Shown: positions 17,269-30,244, numbered from the stretch's first letter. The stretch is DNA of 64,000 bases from JAWVFM01 sp038237625 (GCA_038237625.1 JBBRYM010000013.1:12166-76165); one strand, 5' to 3'. Program-made: numbers and translations. The notes: a model not told the origin generated them from the letters alone.

Positions 17269-18266
17269 GGGTTCTCGTCACCGGCGGTGCCGGCTTCATC
17301 GGATCCGCGTACGTCCGCCATCGGCTGGAGGTACACCCCCGCGACACAATCCGCGTGCTCGACAAGCTCACCTATGCGGGTCGCTGGGAGAACCTCGAAG
17401 GTCTCGACTCCGCACGCCTGGAGACGGTGCAGGGAGACATCGCCGATCGCGAAGCGGCAGCAGCGGCCGTCGAGGGGACAGACGCGATCGTCAACTTCGC
17501 CGCCGAGTCACACGTCGACCGCTCGATCGAGGCACCGGGCGAATTCATCCAGACCGACGTCTTCGGCACCTACGTCCTGCTCGAGGCGGCGCGCGACGCG
17601 GGGATTCGCCACCTTCAGGTCTCGACCGACGAGGTGTACGGCTCAATCGAGTCGGACTCGTTCACCGAGGCCTCACCGATCCACCCGAGCTCGCCCTATT
17701 CGGCATCGAAGGCGGGCGGCGACCTCCTGGTCGGCGCCTACCACGAGACCTACGGCGCCGACGCGCTCATCGTGCGCGCCTCCAACAACTATGGCCCCCG
17801 CCAGCATCCCGAGAAGCTGATTCCCCTGTGCGTGTTGAACGCCCTCGCCGGCGATCCTCTGCCCGTCTATGGCGACGGCATGCAGGTCCGCAACTGGCTC
17901 TACGTCGACGATTTCGCCGCGGCAATCGACCTCGTCCTCGAGTCCGGAAGGCCGGGCGAGGTCTACAACGCAGGCGGCCCGGATGAGCTTCCCAACATCG
18001 ACGTCGTGCGGCGGATCCTCGAGCTCACCGACCGCGACGAGTCCCTGATCCAGCATGTCACCGACCGCCTGGGACACGACCGTCGCTACTCGCTGGGCTC
18101 CGAGAAGATCGCGGACGAGCTGGGCTGGAGCGCGCAGGTTCGCTTCGACGAAGGGATCGAGCAGGCTGTCGCCTGGTACCGCGAAAACGAGGCCTGGTGG
18201 GGGCCGATCCGCTCGGGCGAGTTCCGCTCCTATTACGAGCGCCAGTACGGGCGCTCGCTGGGCTGA
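17265..18266 (+). CDS. rfbB: dTDP-glucose 4,6-dehydratase
   Basis: A 333-residue extended short-chain dehydrogenase that converts dTDP-glucose to dTDP-4-keto-6-deoxyglucose with bound NAD. It has TGGAGFIGSAYVRH at the N-terminus, FAAESHVDRSI, STDEVYGSI (Thr/Asp/Glu catalytic trio), YSASKAGGD (Tyr and Lys) and NNYGPRQHPEKLIP. It is the last gene of the rfbADB operon and is followed directly by an AACGTCCC-bounded hairpin that may end the transcript. Confidence 0.94.
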   Translation: MRVLVTGGAGFIGSAYVRHRLEVHPRDTIRVLDKLTYAGRWENLEGLDSARLETVQGDIADREAAAAAVEGTDAIVNFAAESHVDRSIEAPGEFIQTDVFGTYVLLEAARDAGIRHLQVSTDEVYGSIESDSFTEASPIHPSSPYSASKAGGDLLVGAYHETYGADALIVRASNNYGPRQHPEKLIPLCVLNALAGDPLPVYGDGMQVRNWLYVDDFAAAIDLVLESGRPGEVYNAGGPDELPNIDVVRRILELTDRDESLIQHVTDRLGHDRRYSLGSEKIADELGWSAQVRFDEGIEQAVAWYRENEAWWGPIRSGEFRSYYERQYGRSLG

Positions 18267-18268
18267 TC

Positions 18269-18310
18269 AACGTCCCTGGTTCCACCCTATGAGGTGGACT
18301 GCGGGACGTT
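18269..18310. repeat. AACGTCCC-bounded nested hairpin (copy 2)
   Basis: Outer arms AACGTCCC (18269-18276) and GGGACGTT (18303-18310) enclose inner arms TCCACC (18281-18286) and GGTGGA (18293-18298). The outer arms and overall length (42 bases) match copy 1 at 2073-2115, while the inner stem and loop differ, which points to conserved structure. It starts two bases after the rfbB stop and precedes the lhr promoter region. Confidence 0.6.
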
Positions 18311-18346
18311 CGTGGCCCGCCGAGGCCGTTCGCTAAAGTCGATCGG

Positions 18347-22888
<4,542 letters not shown>

Positions 22889-22898
22889 GGCACTCCTC

Positions 22899-23660
22899 AT
22901 GCCCGAGGGCGACACGATTCACCGGATCGCGGAGCGCATGCGGATCTCCCTGGCCGGCAGGACCATCGAGCGGAGCGAGGGTCCAAGCCCTCGCTCCCCC
23001 CTGCATACGCGGGCGTCCGAGCTGCGCGGACGGACCCTCGAATCCGTGGAGGCACGCGGCAAGCACCTGATCGCCCACTTCTCCGACGAGGTTGCTCTGC
23101 ACAGCCACCTGGGGATGAACGGACGCTGGTTCATCCGCGCCGATGGACGGCTTCCCTACGGCAAGCCGTGGCTCGTCCTCGCCTCCGGCCGCGCGGTCGC
23201 CTCGCAGGCGGGCGGCAAGACCCTGCGGCTCGTGAGCGAATCGCGGCTTCGAAACGATCCCGGCCTCGCGCAGCTGGGGCCCGATCCCCTCGCGCCCGGG
23301 TTCGATCGTGAGGAGGCGGCGGGACGCCTGTTACGAGCCGGGGCGACGACCGCGATCGGCGAGGCCCTCCTCGACCAGAGCCTCATCGCGGGCGTCGGCA
23401 ACGTCATTCGCATCGAGGCCTGCTTTCGCGCACGGATCAGCCCGTGGCGGCCGGTTGGCGAGCTCGACCCCGACGAGGCGGTGCGCGTCGTCGCCGAGAG
23501 CGAGCGCGTGATGCGCGCCACCCTGCGCACCGGCCGTCGCACAGCGACCATGTACAAGCCGGCAGGCCGCGTCTGCCCGCGCTGCGGCGGGCCGGTCAGC
23601 TCACGTGGGCAGGGTGACGCCAACCGCTCGACGTACTGGTGCGAGCGCTGCCAAACCTAA
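22899..23660 (+). CDS. nei: Endonuclease VIII-like DNA glycosylase/AP lyase
   Basis: A 253-residue base-excision-repair enzyme removing oxidised pyrimidines. The N-terminus MPEGDTIHR supplies the catalytic Pro and Glu after Met removal; the DTIHR sequence marks the Nei rather than the Fpg branch. The helix-two-turn-helix contains LLDQSLIAGVGNVIRIEACF. A C-terminal zinc finger reads CPRCGG ... YWCERC. ATG 22899 lies ten bases after lhr, so the two repair genes probably share a transcript. Confidence 0.93.
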   Translation: MPEGDTIHRIAERMRISLAGRTIERSEGPSPRSPLHTRASELRGRTLESVEARGKHLIAHFSDEVALHSHLGMNGRWFIRADGRLPYGKPWLVLASGRAVASQAGGKTLRLVSESRLRNDPGLAQLGPDPLAPGFDREEAAGRLLRAGATTAIGEALLDQSLIAGVGNVIRIEACFRARISPWRPVGELDPDEAVRVVAESERVMRATLRTGRRTATMYKPAGRVCPRCGGPVSSRGQGDANRSTYWCERCQT

Positions 23661-23680
23661 ACGGGGTCAGACCCCTTAAT
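23661..23680. repeat. GGGGTC-A-GACCCC palindrome downstream of nei
   Basis: ACGGGGTCAGACCCCTTAAT begins directly after the nei stop. The arms GGGGTC (23663-23668) and GACCCC (23670-23675) flank a single A, followed by TTAAT. A related ACGGGGTC/GACCCCGT hairpin occurs at 56737-56764. Such sequences are common dispersed palindromes in bacterial genomes. Here one could act as a terminator between nei and the Crp-like gene. Confidence 0.55.
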
Positions 23681-23726
23681 GCGCCGCTAGCAATTGCTCG
23701 GCGGCGCCAACCGCCTGGCCGCGGGC

Positions 23727-23732
23727 GATAAT
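23727..23732 (+). promoter_or_regulatory. -10 element for a leaderless Crp/Fnr-family gene
   Basis: GATAAT ends six bases before the GTG at 23739, so transcription would begin at the start codon itself. No convincing -35 is seen at 17 bases. This placement is what chose the start of the downstream gene. Confidence 0.55.
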
Positions 23733-23738
23733 GCGCTC

Positions 23739-24416
23739 GTGGGGCCCACCGAACTTCTTGCGAACGTCCCGCTTTTCTCCGAGCTCTCCGCCGAGGAGCT
23801 CGAGCGTGTGGCGCGCGTCGCCGTGCCTCGCTCGTACCCCAAAGGCGTGCGCGTCTTTCACGAGGGCGACACCTCTGACGCCTGCTACGTCGTCAGGCAG
23901 GGGGATTTGCGGGTCACACGCGAGCATTCCGACGGCCGCGCGATCTCCCTCGCGACGCTCGGCCCCCGCGACATCTTCGGCGAGCTGGCGATGCTCGACG
24001 GCGGTACGCGCTCGGCGAGCATCGAGACGCTGTCCGATTGCGAGCTCCTCGCTCTTCCCGCCGCCGACATGCGCCGCGTCATCGCCGATCACGGCGAGAT
24101 CGCAGCCAAGCTCATCGCTGCGCTCACCCGACGCCTGCGAGAGACCAACGAGCGCGTGGCGCGGCAGTCGTTTCAGACGGTCCCGAGCCGGGTGGCCGGT
24201 GTGCTCCTGCAGCTCGTCGCGGAAGAGACCGTGCCCGACGGCCGCGAAGGAGTCACCCTGAAGATGAACCAGATCGACCTCGCCCAGCTCGCCGGCACGT
24301 CACGTGAGAGCGTCAGCCGCTTCCTGGCCACCCTGGAGCGCGCAAATGTGGTCAGGGTGGGCCGCGGCCGGGTAACGATCGTCGAGCCACGACGGTTGCG
24401 CTCCTACATCTTCTAA
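23739..24416 (+). CDS. Crp/Fnr family transcriptional regulator
   Basis: A 225-residue regulator. The cyclic-nucleotide-binding jelly roll spans about residues 10-125 (PLFSELSAEELERVARV, FHEGDTSDACYVVRQGDLRV, GPRDIFGELAMLDGGTRSAS). The FGELAMLDGGTRSAS stretch keeps the Glu and Arg that contact cAMP in true CRPs. A dimerisation helix and a winged HTH (about 150-215, LAQLAGTSRESVSRFLATLE) follow. GTG 23739 is preferred over an earlier TTG because it matches family N-termini and follows GATAAT. No Fe-S cysteines are seen. The effector is unproven. Confidence 0.88.
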   Translation: MGPTELLANVPLFSELSAEELERVARVAVPRSYPKGVRVFHEGDTSDACYVVRQGDLRVTREHSDGRAISLATLGPRDIFGELAMLDGGTRSASIETLSDCELLALPAADMRRVIADHGEIAAKLIAALTRRLRETNERVARQSFQTVPSRVAGVLLQLVAEETVPDGREGVTLKMNQIDLAQLAGTSRESVSRFLATLERANVVRVGRGRVTIVEPRRLRSYIF

Positions 24417-24420
24417 GCCA

Positions 24421-25080
24421 ATGAGCGCGGATGCCGGCTTCGAGCGCCGGCGTGAGGCGATGGTCGCCGACCAGCTCCGGGGTCGAGGGATCGACGACGA
24501 GCGGGTTCTCGCCGCGATGGGGGCGGTGCCGCGGGAGCTCTTCATCCCGCCGGCGCTCCGCCACGAGGCCTATCAGGACGGCGCGCTTCCAATCGGCCAC
24601 GAGCAGACGATCTCGCAGCCCTGGATCGTCGCCGCGATCTGCCAGGGACTTCGGCTTCAGGGTGATGAGAGGGCGCTGGACGTGGGAGCGGGCTCCGGCT
24701 ACTCGGCGGCGGTGCTGGCGCGGCTGGCGGCGCACGTCATGGCGGTCGAACGCATCCCGGCGCTCGCACAGGGCGCTGAGGAGGCTCTGGCCGAGCTTGG
24801 AGCCGGCAATGTGGAGATCGTGATTGGTGACGGCAGCGCGGGACTCGAAGGCCGCGGCCCCTTCGACGCCATCGCCGTTCACGCCAGCGCTCCGGCGCCC
24901 CCGCCGGGGTTGATCGCACAGCTCGCACCTGGGGGCCGCCTCGTGGTCCCCGTTGCGGAGCCCGGGGTCGACGTGCTGACCGTGTTCAACCGGGTCTCGG
25001 ATGGCGGCGCCCTCGAAACAGATGTCATCGGCCCATGCCGGTTCGTGCCGCTGATCGGCGAGCAGGGCTTCGACGGATAG
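24421..25080 (+). CDS. pcm: Protein-L-isoaspartate O-methyltransferase
   Basis: A 219-residue enzyme that methylates isoaspartyl residues in damaged proteins and so starts their repair. It has REAMVADQLRGRGIDDERVLAAM and PRELFIPPALRHEAYQD, typical of the family, then IGHEQTISQPWIVA, the SAM-binding motif ALDVGAGSGYSAAVLA (about 82-97), and a post-motif APPPGLIAQLAPGGRLVVPV. ATG 24421 follows the Crp gene by four bases, which suggests co-transcription. Confidence 0.93.
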   Translation: MSADAGFERRREAMVADQLRGRGIDDERVLAAMGAVPRELFIPPALRHEAYQDGALPIGHEQTISQPWIVAAICQGLRLQGDERALDVGAGSGYSAAVLARLAAHVMAVERIPALAQGAEEALAELGAGNVEIVIGDGSAGLEGRGPFDAIAVHASAPAPPPGLIAQLAPGGRLVVPVAEPGVDVLTVFNRVSDGGALETDVIGPCRFVPLIGEQGFDG

Positions 25081-25090
25081 TCTGGCTTCG

Positions 25091-26233
25091 ATGCCGGCAC
25101 GGATAGTCGTCTTCGGAGCCACCGGGTATACGGGTCGGGCGGCCGTCGAGGCCTTGGTGGATCGAGGCGCCCGCCCCGTGGTCGCCGGCCGCTCCCGCGA
25201 GAAGGTCGAGGCCCTCGCGGCTGAGCTTGGCGGCCTCGACAGCGCGGTCGCCGACGTCGCCAGCGCGGCTTCGGTTCGTGCGTTGCTCGAAGCCGGCGAC
25301 GTGCTGCTGACGACGGTCGGGCCCTTCAACCGCTGGGGTCCCGCCGCGGCCGAGGCGGCCATCGACGCCGGTGCCCACTACATCGACTCCACCGGCGAGC
25401 CGGGATTCATCCGCCGGGTCTTCGAGGAGTACGGGCCGCGTGCCGAGCGCGCGGGCATCGGCATGTTGACCGCGTTCGGCTACGACTACGTGCCGGGCAA
25501 TCTTGCCGGTGCCTTGGCTTTGCGCGATGCCGGCGAGCGGGTGGCACGCGTCGACATCGGCTACTTCGTGTCCGGCCGCCCGAGCGAACCCGCCGGAGCC
25601 TCGCCGATCGCAAAGCTCGCCGGCGGCATGGGCGGGATGAGCGGTGGAACTCTGGCGTCCACCCTCGGGGCGATGGCAGATTCCAGCTTCTCCTTTCGCG
25701 GCGGCAAGATCGTCACCGAGCGAACCGCAAAGCGCGTCGGGGCTCTCGTTCTCTGCGGCAAGCGCCGGCAGGGCATCAGCGTTGGGGCATCCGAGCACTT
25801 CGCGTTGCCGCGGTTGGCGCCGAATCTCCGCGAGGTCAACGCCTACCTGGGCTGGTTCGGATCTCTGTCGAGGGTGGTGCAGGCAACCGCGGCCTTCAAC
25901 GGGGGCGTCGCCGCGCTTCCCGGCGGCCGGGGCGCGATGCGAGCGCTCGCCGGGCGCGCTTCGGGCTCGACCGGCGGACCGTCGCTTCAGGCCCGGGCCC
26001 AGACGCGCTCGCAGGTCGCAGCGGTCGCCTACGACGATGCCGGCAAGACGCTTGCCACGACCACGCTCGCAGGAGTCAATGGCTACACCTTCACCTTCGA
26101 GATGCTCGCATGGGGCGCGATCGCTGCCTCCGAAGGCGACCTCAAGGGCGCCGGAGCCCTCGGCCCAGCGGATGGATTCGGCGTCGACCGGCTCCGCGAG
26201 GGAGTCGAGAGCGCCGGGCTCGTCGTACAGTAA
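25091..26233 (+). CDS. Saccharopine dehydrogenase-like NADP-binding oxidoreductase
   Basis: A 380-residue protein with the N-terminal Rossmann motif VFGATGYTGRAAVEAL and VVAGRSREKVEALA, then VGPFNRWGPAAAEAAIDAGAHYIDSTGE, typical of saccharopine-dehydrogenase-like enzymes including the mycobacterial trans-acting enoyl reductase group. The middle part has a Gly/Met-rich segment GGMGGMSGG. The real substrate is unknown, and lysine metabolism should not be assumed. TAGTCT, overlapping the pcm stop, lies seven bases before ATG 25091, suggesting its own leaderless message. Confidence 0.82.
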   Translation: MPARIVVFGATGYTGRAAVEALVDRGARPVVAGRSREKVEALAAELGGLDSAVADVASAASVRALLEAGDVLLTTVGPFNRWGPAAAEAAIDAGAHYIDSTGEPGFIRRVFEEYGPRAERAGIGMLTAFGYDYVPGNLAGALALRDAGERVARVDIGYFVSGRPSEPAGASPIAKLAGGMGGMSGGTLASTLGAMADSSFSFRGGKIVTERTAKRVGALVLCGKRRQGISVGASEHFALPRLAPNLREVNAYLGWFGSLSRVVQATAAFNGGVAALPGGRGAMRALAGRASGSTGGPSLQARAQTRSQVAAVAYDDAGKTLATTTLAGVNGYTFTFEMLAWGAIAASEGDLKGAGALGPADGFGVDRLREGVESAGLVVQ

Positions 26234-26238
26234 GAGCG

Positions 26239-26643
26239 ATGACCGGCGGCCTCCTCGTTCTCAACTTCTTCTCGACGGCCTTCATCGACCAGCTAAAGCG
26301 CGGCCGCAAGACCGCCACGATCCGGCTGGGCGACAAGTCGCGCAAGTATCAGCGCGGGCAGGTTGTCTGGATCACCGTGGGCTACCAGCATTCCCCTCGC
26401 GAGAAGATCTTCGCCGCCTGCATCGACGAGGTCGAGGTCAAGCGCGTTCGCGAGCTTTCGCCCCGGGACGTCGAGCACGACAACCCGGAGTTTCGCCGCG
26501 TCGAGGAGACGATGAGCTTTCTCGCGCAGATCTACGGACGCGAGATCTCGCCCGACGACACGGTCACCGTCGTGCGCTTCTCGCAGATCGTCGAGTCGCA
26601 TCCTTCCCAGATGGGCAACGGCGGCACCCCTTCGCGCAACTGA
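26239..26643 (+). CDS. ASCH-domain protein
   Basis: A 134-residue protein consisting mainly of an ASCH (PUA-like) beta-barrel. It has LNFFSTAFIDQLKRGRKTATIRLGDKSRKYQRGQVVWITVG near the start, with the KTATIRLG segment diagnostic for ASCH, and a central EVEVKRVRELSPRDVEHD. ASCH domains bind RNA or act as small amidohydrolases; neither role is proven here. TACAGT lies seven bases before ATG 26239. Confidence 0.82.
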   Translation: MTGGLLVLNFFSTAFIDQLKRGRKTATIRLGDKSRKYQRGQVVWITVGYQHSPREKIFAACIDEVEVKRVRELSPRDVEHDNPEFRRVEETMSFLAQIYGREISPDDTVTVVRFSQIVESHPSQMGNGGTPSRN

Positions 26644-26656
26644 TCCTCTCGCCCGC

Positions 26657-27133
26657 ATGGCTCGCGACTACGAGTTCCTGACCACGTGGGTCCTCACCGC
26701 TCCTCGCGAGCGAGTGTGGGACGCGATCTACGAGTCCGAGCGCTGGCCTCAGTGGTGGCGTGGGGTCGTGGAGGCCGAGCGCGAGGCAGAGGGTGACGCC
26801 GCCGGCCTCGGCCAGATCGGCCGTTACGTGTGGCGCTCGAAGCTTCCCTACAACCTCGAGTTCCGGATGCGCACGACGCGGGTCGAGCGCCCACGTCTGC
26901 TCGAGGGCGAGGCCTCGGGCGAGCTGGCGGGGGTCGGGCGCTGGCGCCTGTTCAAGGACGACGGCGCCACGGCTGTGATCTACGAGTGGAACGTGCACAC
27001 CACGAAGCTCTGGATGAACGCGCTGGCGCCCGTCGCAAAGCCCGTCTTCGCCTGGAACCACGACTGGGTCATGCGCAACGGAGGCATGGGGCTGGCCGAG
27101 CTCCTGGGCTGCGAGCTTCTCGCCAGCGACTAA
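26657..27133 (+). CDS. SRPBCC-family (polyketide cyclase/START-like) protein
   Basis: A 158-residue protein with the helix-grip pattern: an N-terminal strand FLTTWVLTAPRERVWDAIYESERWPQWWRGV, which is the classical SRPBCC opening, then alternating strands (GRYVWRSKLPYNLEFRMRTTRVERPRLLEGEASGEL) and a long C-terminal helix. These proteins bind hydrophobic ligands in a deep cavity. No ligand can be named. It lies 13 bases after the ASCH gene. Confidence 0.82.
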   Translation: MARDYEFLTTWVLTAPRERVWDAIYESERWPQWWRGVVEAEREAEGDAAGLGQIGRYVWRSKLPYNLEFRMRTTRVERPRLLEGEASGELAGVGRWRLFKDDGATAVIYEWNVHTTKLWMNALAPVAKPVFAWNHDWVMRNGGMGLAELLGCELLASD

Positions 27134-27184
27134 ACCAAGCGCGGTCCGGCCCCTCAGCAGAACGCTCAAACAGCGAATCTGCCT

Positions 27185-27213
27185 TGAACAGACTTAGATC
27201 GCCGGTTACACTG
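27185..27213 (+). promoter_or_regulatory. Housekeeping-sigma promoter of groES-groEL
   Basis: TTGAAC (27185-27190) and TACACT (27208-27213) are separated by exactly 17 bases, close to the SigA consensus. The predicted start, about seven bases further on, falls just upstream of the CIRCE palindrome, so a bound HrcA repressor would block initiation. Confidence 0.8.
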
Positions 27214-27222
27214 CGGGAACGT

Positions 27223-27247
27223 GGCACTCTCACCTGTAGAGTGCCAG
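27223..27247 (+). promoter_or_regulatory. CIRCE operator (HrcA-binding site)
   Basis: TGGCACTC (27223-27230), nine bases, then GAGTGCCA (27240-27247): a perfect inverted repeat with the CIRCE spacing and core. It sits at the predicted transcription start of groES. HrcA, whose gene is not in the window, is the expected repressor released on heat shock. Confidence 0.92.
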
Positions 27248-27301
27248 GAACCTACGAATCCAACCAACCAGAGCGTGCCCAGCACGCACGGAGGTACACA
27301 C

Positions 27302-27586
27302 ATGAACCTGAAGCCGCTTGGCGATCGCCTGATCGTCAAGGCAATCGAGGAGGAGGAGACCACAGCGAGTGGGATCGTCCTGCCCGACACCGCCAAGGAG
27401 AAGCCCCAGAAGGGCAAGGTCATCGCCGTCGGCGATGGCGCCTACGAGGACGGCGAGCGCCGGCCTCTCGACGTCGCCGAGGGCGACGAGGTCCTGTACT
27501 CGAAGTACGGCGGCACCGAGATCAAGATCGACGGCGAGGATGTCCTCGTCCTGCGCGAGTCGGATGTGCTCGCCAAGGTCGTCTGA
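27302..27586 (+). CDS. groES: Co-chaperonin GroES
   Basis: A 94-residue subunit of the heptameric lid of the GroEL folding chamber. It begins MNLKPLGDRLIVKA and carries the mobile loop ETTASGIVLPD and the C-terminal DVLVLRESDVLAKVV, all standard. ATG 27302 follows GGAGG at proper spacing. It is the first gene of the heat-shock operon under the CIRCE operator, with groEL 36 bases downstream. Confidence 0.98.
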   Translation: MNLKPLGDRLIVKAIEEEETTASGIVLPDTAKEKPQKGKVIAVGDGAYEDGERRPLDVAEGDEVLYSKYGGTEIKIDGEDVLVLRESDVLAKVV

Positions 27587-27622
27587 CCCCACGTCCACGA
27601 CTTAGAAAGAAGGAGAAACCAC

Positions 27623-29254
27623 ATGGCTCACAAGGAGCTCAAGTATGACGCCGAAGCACGCGCGGCCCTCCAGGCCGGCGTTGACGGCGTCGCCAACGCT
27701 GTCAAGGTGACGCTCGGCCCCAAGGGTCGCTACGTCGTCCTCGACAAGAAGTTCGGCGCACCCACCATCACCAACGACGGCGTCACGATCGCTCGCGAGA
27801 TCGAGCTCGAGGACGTCTTCGAGAACCAGGGCGCGCAGCTCGTCCGCGAGGTCGCCACGGCGACCAACGACGTCGCCGGCGACGGCACGACAACGGCCAC
27901 GCTGCTCGCGCAGACCATCGTCCGCCACGGCCTCAAGAACGTTGCCGCGGGCGCCAACCCCCTCGCCCTGCGCCGCGGCATCGAGACCGCGGTGGACCAG
28001 GTCGTCGAGCAGCTTCGCGAGAAGCAGTCGAAGGAGGTCGGCGGCAAGGACCAGATCGCACGCGTCGCGGCCATCTCGGCGGCCGACGATGAGATCGGCA
28101 ACGTCATCGCCGATGCCATCGAGAAGGTGGGCAAGGACGGCGTGGTGAACGTCGAAGAGGGCCAGACCTTCGGGATGGAGCTCGAGTTCACCGAGGGGAT
28201 GCAGTTCGACAAGGGCTACATCTCGCCGTACATGATCACCGACCAGGATCGGATGGAGGCTGTGCTCGAGGACCCGTACATCCTCATCGCCAACCAGAAG
28301 ATCGGTTCGGTCCGCGACCTCCTGCCCATTCTCGAGCAGGTCATGCAGTCGGGCAAGCCGCTGGTCATCGTCGCCGAGGATGTCGAGGGTGAGTCCCTCG
28401 CGACGCTCGTCGTCAACAAGCTCCGGGGCACCTTCACCGGCGTCTCGGTCAAGGCCCCCGGCTTCGGCGACCGCCGCAAGCGGATGCTGGAGGACATCGC
28501 GATCCTCACCGGTGGCGAGGTCATCACCGAGGAGATGGGCCTCAAGCTGGAGAACACCCAGGTTGCCCAGCTCGGTCACGCTCGTCGCGTGGTCGTCTCC
28601 AAGGACACGACGACGATCATCGACGGCGCCGGCGAGAAGAAGGAGATCGAGGGCCGGATCAACCAGATCCGCCAGGAGATCGAGAACACCGACTCCGACT
28701 TCGATCGCGAGAAGCTCCAGGAGCGTCTCGCCAAGCTCGCCGGTGGGGTTGCGGTCGTCAAGGTCGGCGCCGCCACCGAGACCGAGATGAAGGAGAAAAA
28801 GCACCGCGTGGAGGATGCCCTGCAGGCGACTCGCGCGGCGCTCGAGGAGGGCATCGTGCCGGGCGGGGGCGTTGCGCTCCTGAACGCGTCCGAGGCCATC
28901 GACGCCGAAGGTCTCACCGACAACGACGAGAAGACGGGTGCGGATATCATCCGTCGCTCGCTCGAGGCGCCGATCCGCCAGATTGCGGAGAACTCGGGGC
29001 TCGAGGGCTCGGTCGTGGTCGAGAAGATCCGCGGCCTGAAGGCAGGCGAGGGCCTCGACGCGTCAACGGGCGAGTACGGCGACCTGATCAAGGCCGGCGT
29101 CATCGATCCGACGATGGTGACCCGCTCGGCGCTTCAGAATGCCGCGTCGATCGCCAAGAACATCCTGACCACAGAGGCGATCGTCGCCGAGCCGCCCGAG
29201 AAGGACGGTGGCGGCATGGGCGGCGGCATGCCGGACATGGGAGGCATGATGTAG
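27623..29254 (+). CDS. groEL: Chaperonin GroEL
   Basis: The 543-residue tetradecameric ATP-dependent folding chaperone. It has the ATP-binding stretch KVTLGPKGRYVVLDKKFG (about residues 25-42), GDGTTTATLLAQ with the conserved Asp, the apical substrate-binding region, and a C-terminal Gly-Met tail (GGMGGGMPDMGGMM). Length is normal. AAGGAG precedes the ATG. A strong factor-independent terminator follows at 29299. Confidence 0.98.
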   Translation: MAHKELKYDAEARAALQAGVDGVANAVKVTLGPKGRYVVLDKKFGAPTITNDGVTIAREIELEDVFENQGAQLVREVATATNDVAGDGTTTATLLAQTIVRHGLKNVAAGANPLALRRGIETAVDQVVEQLREKQSKEVGGKDQIARVAAISAADDEIGNVIADAIEKVGKDGVVNVEEGQTFGMELEFTEGMQFDKGYISPYMITDQDRMEAVLEDPYILIANQKIGSVRDLLPILEQVMQSGKPLVIVAEDVEGESLATLVVNKLRGTFTGVSVKAPGFGDRRKRMLEDIAILTGGEVITEEMGLKLENTQVAQLGHARRVVVSKDTTTIIDGAGEKKEIEGRINQIRQEIENTDSDFDREKLQERLAKLAGGVAVVKVGAATETEMKEKKHRVEDALQATRAALEEGIVPGGGVALLNASEAIDAEGLTDNDEKTGADIIRRSLEAPIRQIAENSGLEGSVVVEKIRGLKAGEGLDASTGEYGDLIKAGVIDPTMVTRSALQNAASIAKNILTTEAIVAEPPEKDGGGMGGGMPDMGGMM

Positions 29255-29298
29255 CCAGCGCTTCGGCGCTACGCTCGCCGCGACAGGCGAGTGACTTG

Positions 29299-29333
29299 AA
29301 AAGGGCCCGGCGTTCGCGCCGGGCCCTTTTCTT
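29299..29333 (+). terminator. Rho-independent terminator of groES-groEL
   Basis: A perfect 10-base-pair stem GGGCCCGGCG/CGCCGGGCCC (29303-29326) closed by a TTCG tetraloop, with AAAA before and TTTTCTT after. It can also serve the convergent gene at 29348-30244, since the A-run gives a T-run on the other strand. Confidence 0.93.
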
Positions 29334-29347
29334 CGGCCAAATGCCGA

Positions 29348-30244
29348 TTAGACCTTGGGCTCGACGGGTTTCAGAACGTCCGCCATGCGGGCCGGCTCCA
29401 CGCCCAACGAGCGAGCGCCGGCCGGCCCACCCGGCGAGACCATCGGGATCTCCATCAGCTCCGCCTCCTCCCAGGTCGCGAATACAGCCTCGCCCGCGAG
29501 GCGGCGGGCGGCGTTGAGGGTCATTCGCACCAGGTTCAGCGGGACGTGCACCAGGCGCCGCTCGCGCCCGCTGACCCGCGCGATCAGTCGCGCGATCTGG
29601 TTGTAGCTCAGGGTCTCGGGCCCGGCAAGTTCGACGCGCTCCGGAATTTCTGCGGCATCGAGTGCTCCGATTACGCAGCGCGCGACGTCGCCGGCCCAGA
29701 TCGGCTGGAACTTGGCGCGCCCGGAGCCCGAGATCGGCAGCAGCGGCAGCAGGGTCAGGCGGCGCATCAGGGTGATCCAGGGATCGCCGCGGTCGTAGAT
29801 GATCGAGGGCGCCAGCACCGAGGTCGGGAGGGACGAGGCGCGCACGCCCTCCTCGGCCAGAGCCTTCGCCCGGAAGAAACGCGTGCGCTGAAACGGAGTC
29901 GCGCCGATGGCCGAGAAGAACACGAGCCGCTCGACTCCTGCGAGCTCGGCCGCGCGCACCACGCGGGCGGTGCCCAGGGCGTTGATTTCTTCCACCGAGC
30001 CGCCCGCCTCGTCGCGGATCGAGGCGGCGAGGTGGATCACGCTGTCGACCCCGCGAAACGCCTGGCGGCGAAGACGGGAGTCGGCGAGGCCGGCCAGGTC
30101 GCCGAGCGCCAGCTGAACATCGACGCGGTGGCGGGCGAGCCTGCGGGGATCCCGCACGAGCACTCGCACCGTCTCGCCGCGTTCGAGGAGCAGGGGCAGC
30201 AGGGCCTTGCCAACCGTCCCCGATGCCCCCGTGAGCAGGATCAC
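29348..30244 (-). CDS. NAD(P)-binding NmrA/NDUFA9-like protein
   Basis: A 298-residue atypical short-chain dehydrogenase-like protein. It starts ILLTGASGTVGKALLPLLLERG (Rossmann GxxGxxG), then VIHLAASIRDEAGGSVEEINALGTARVV and RLVFFSAIGATPFQRTRFFRAKALAEE, where the usual Tyr-x3-Lys is replaced by a Phe/Arg-x3-Lys type. This is the complex I NDUFA9-like subgroup, often non-catalytic nucleotide-binding proteins linked to quinone or isoprenoid biology. The start is GTG 30244. It converges on the groEL terminator. Confidence 0.8.
   Translation of the reverse strand: MILLTGASGTVGKALLPLLLERGETVRVLVRDPRRLARHRVDVQLALGDLAGLADSRLRRQAFRGVDSVIHLAASIRDEAGGSVEEINALGTARVVRAAELAGVERLVFFSAIGATPFQRTRFFRAKALAEEGVRASSLPTSVLAPSIIYDRGDPWITLMRRLTLLPLLPISGSGRAKFQPIWAGDVARCVIGALDAAEIPERVELAGPETLSYNQIARLIARVSGRERRLVHVPLNLVRMTLNAARRLAGEAVFATWEEAELMEIPMVSPGGPAGARSLGVEPARMADVLKPVEPKV

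Noticed and set aside
27602..28804. 400-codon minus-strand frame over groEL
   Set aside because: Leu/Asp/Val-rich antisense shadow of a fully conserved chaperonin gene.
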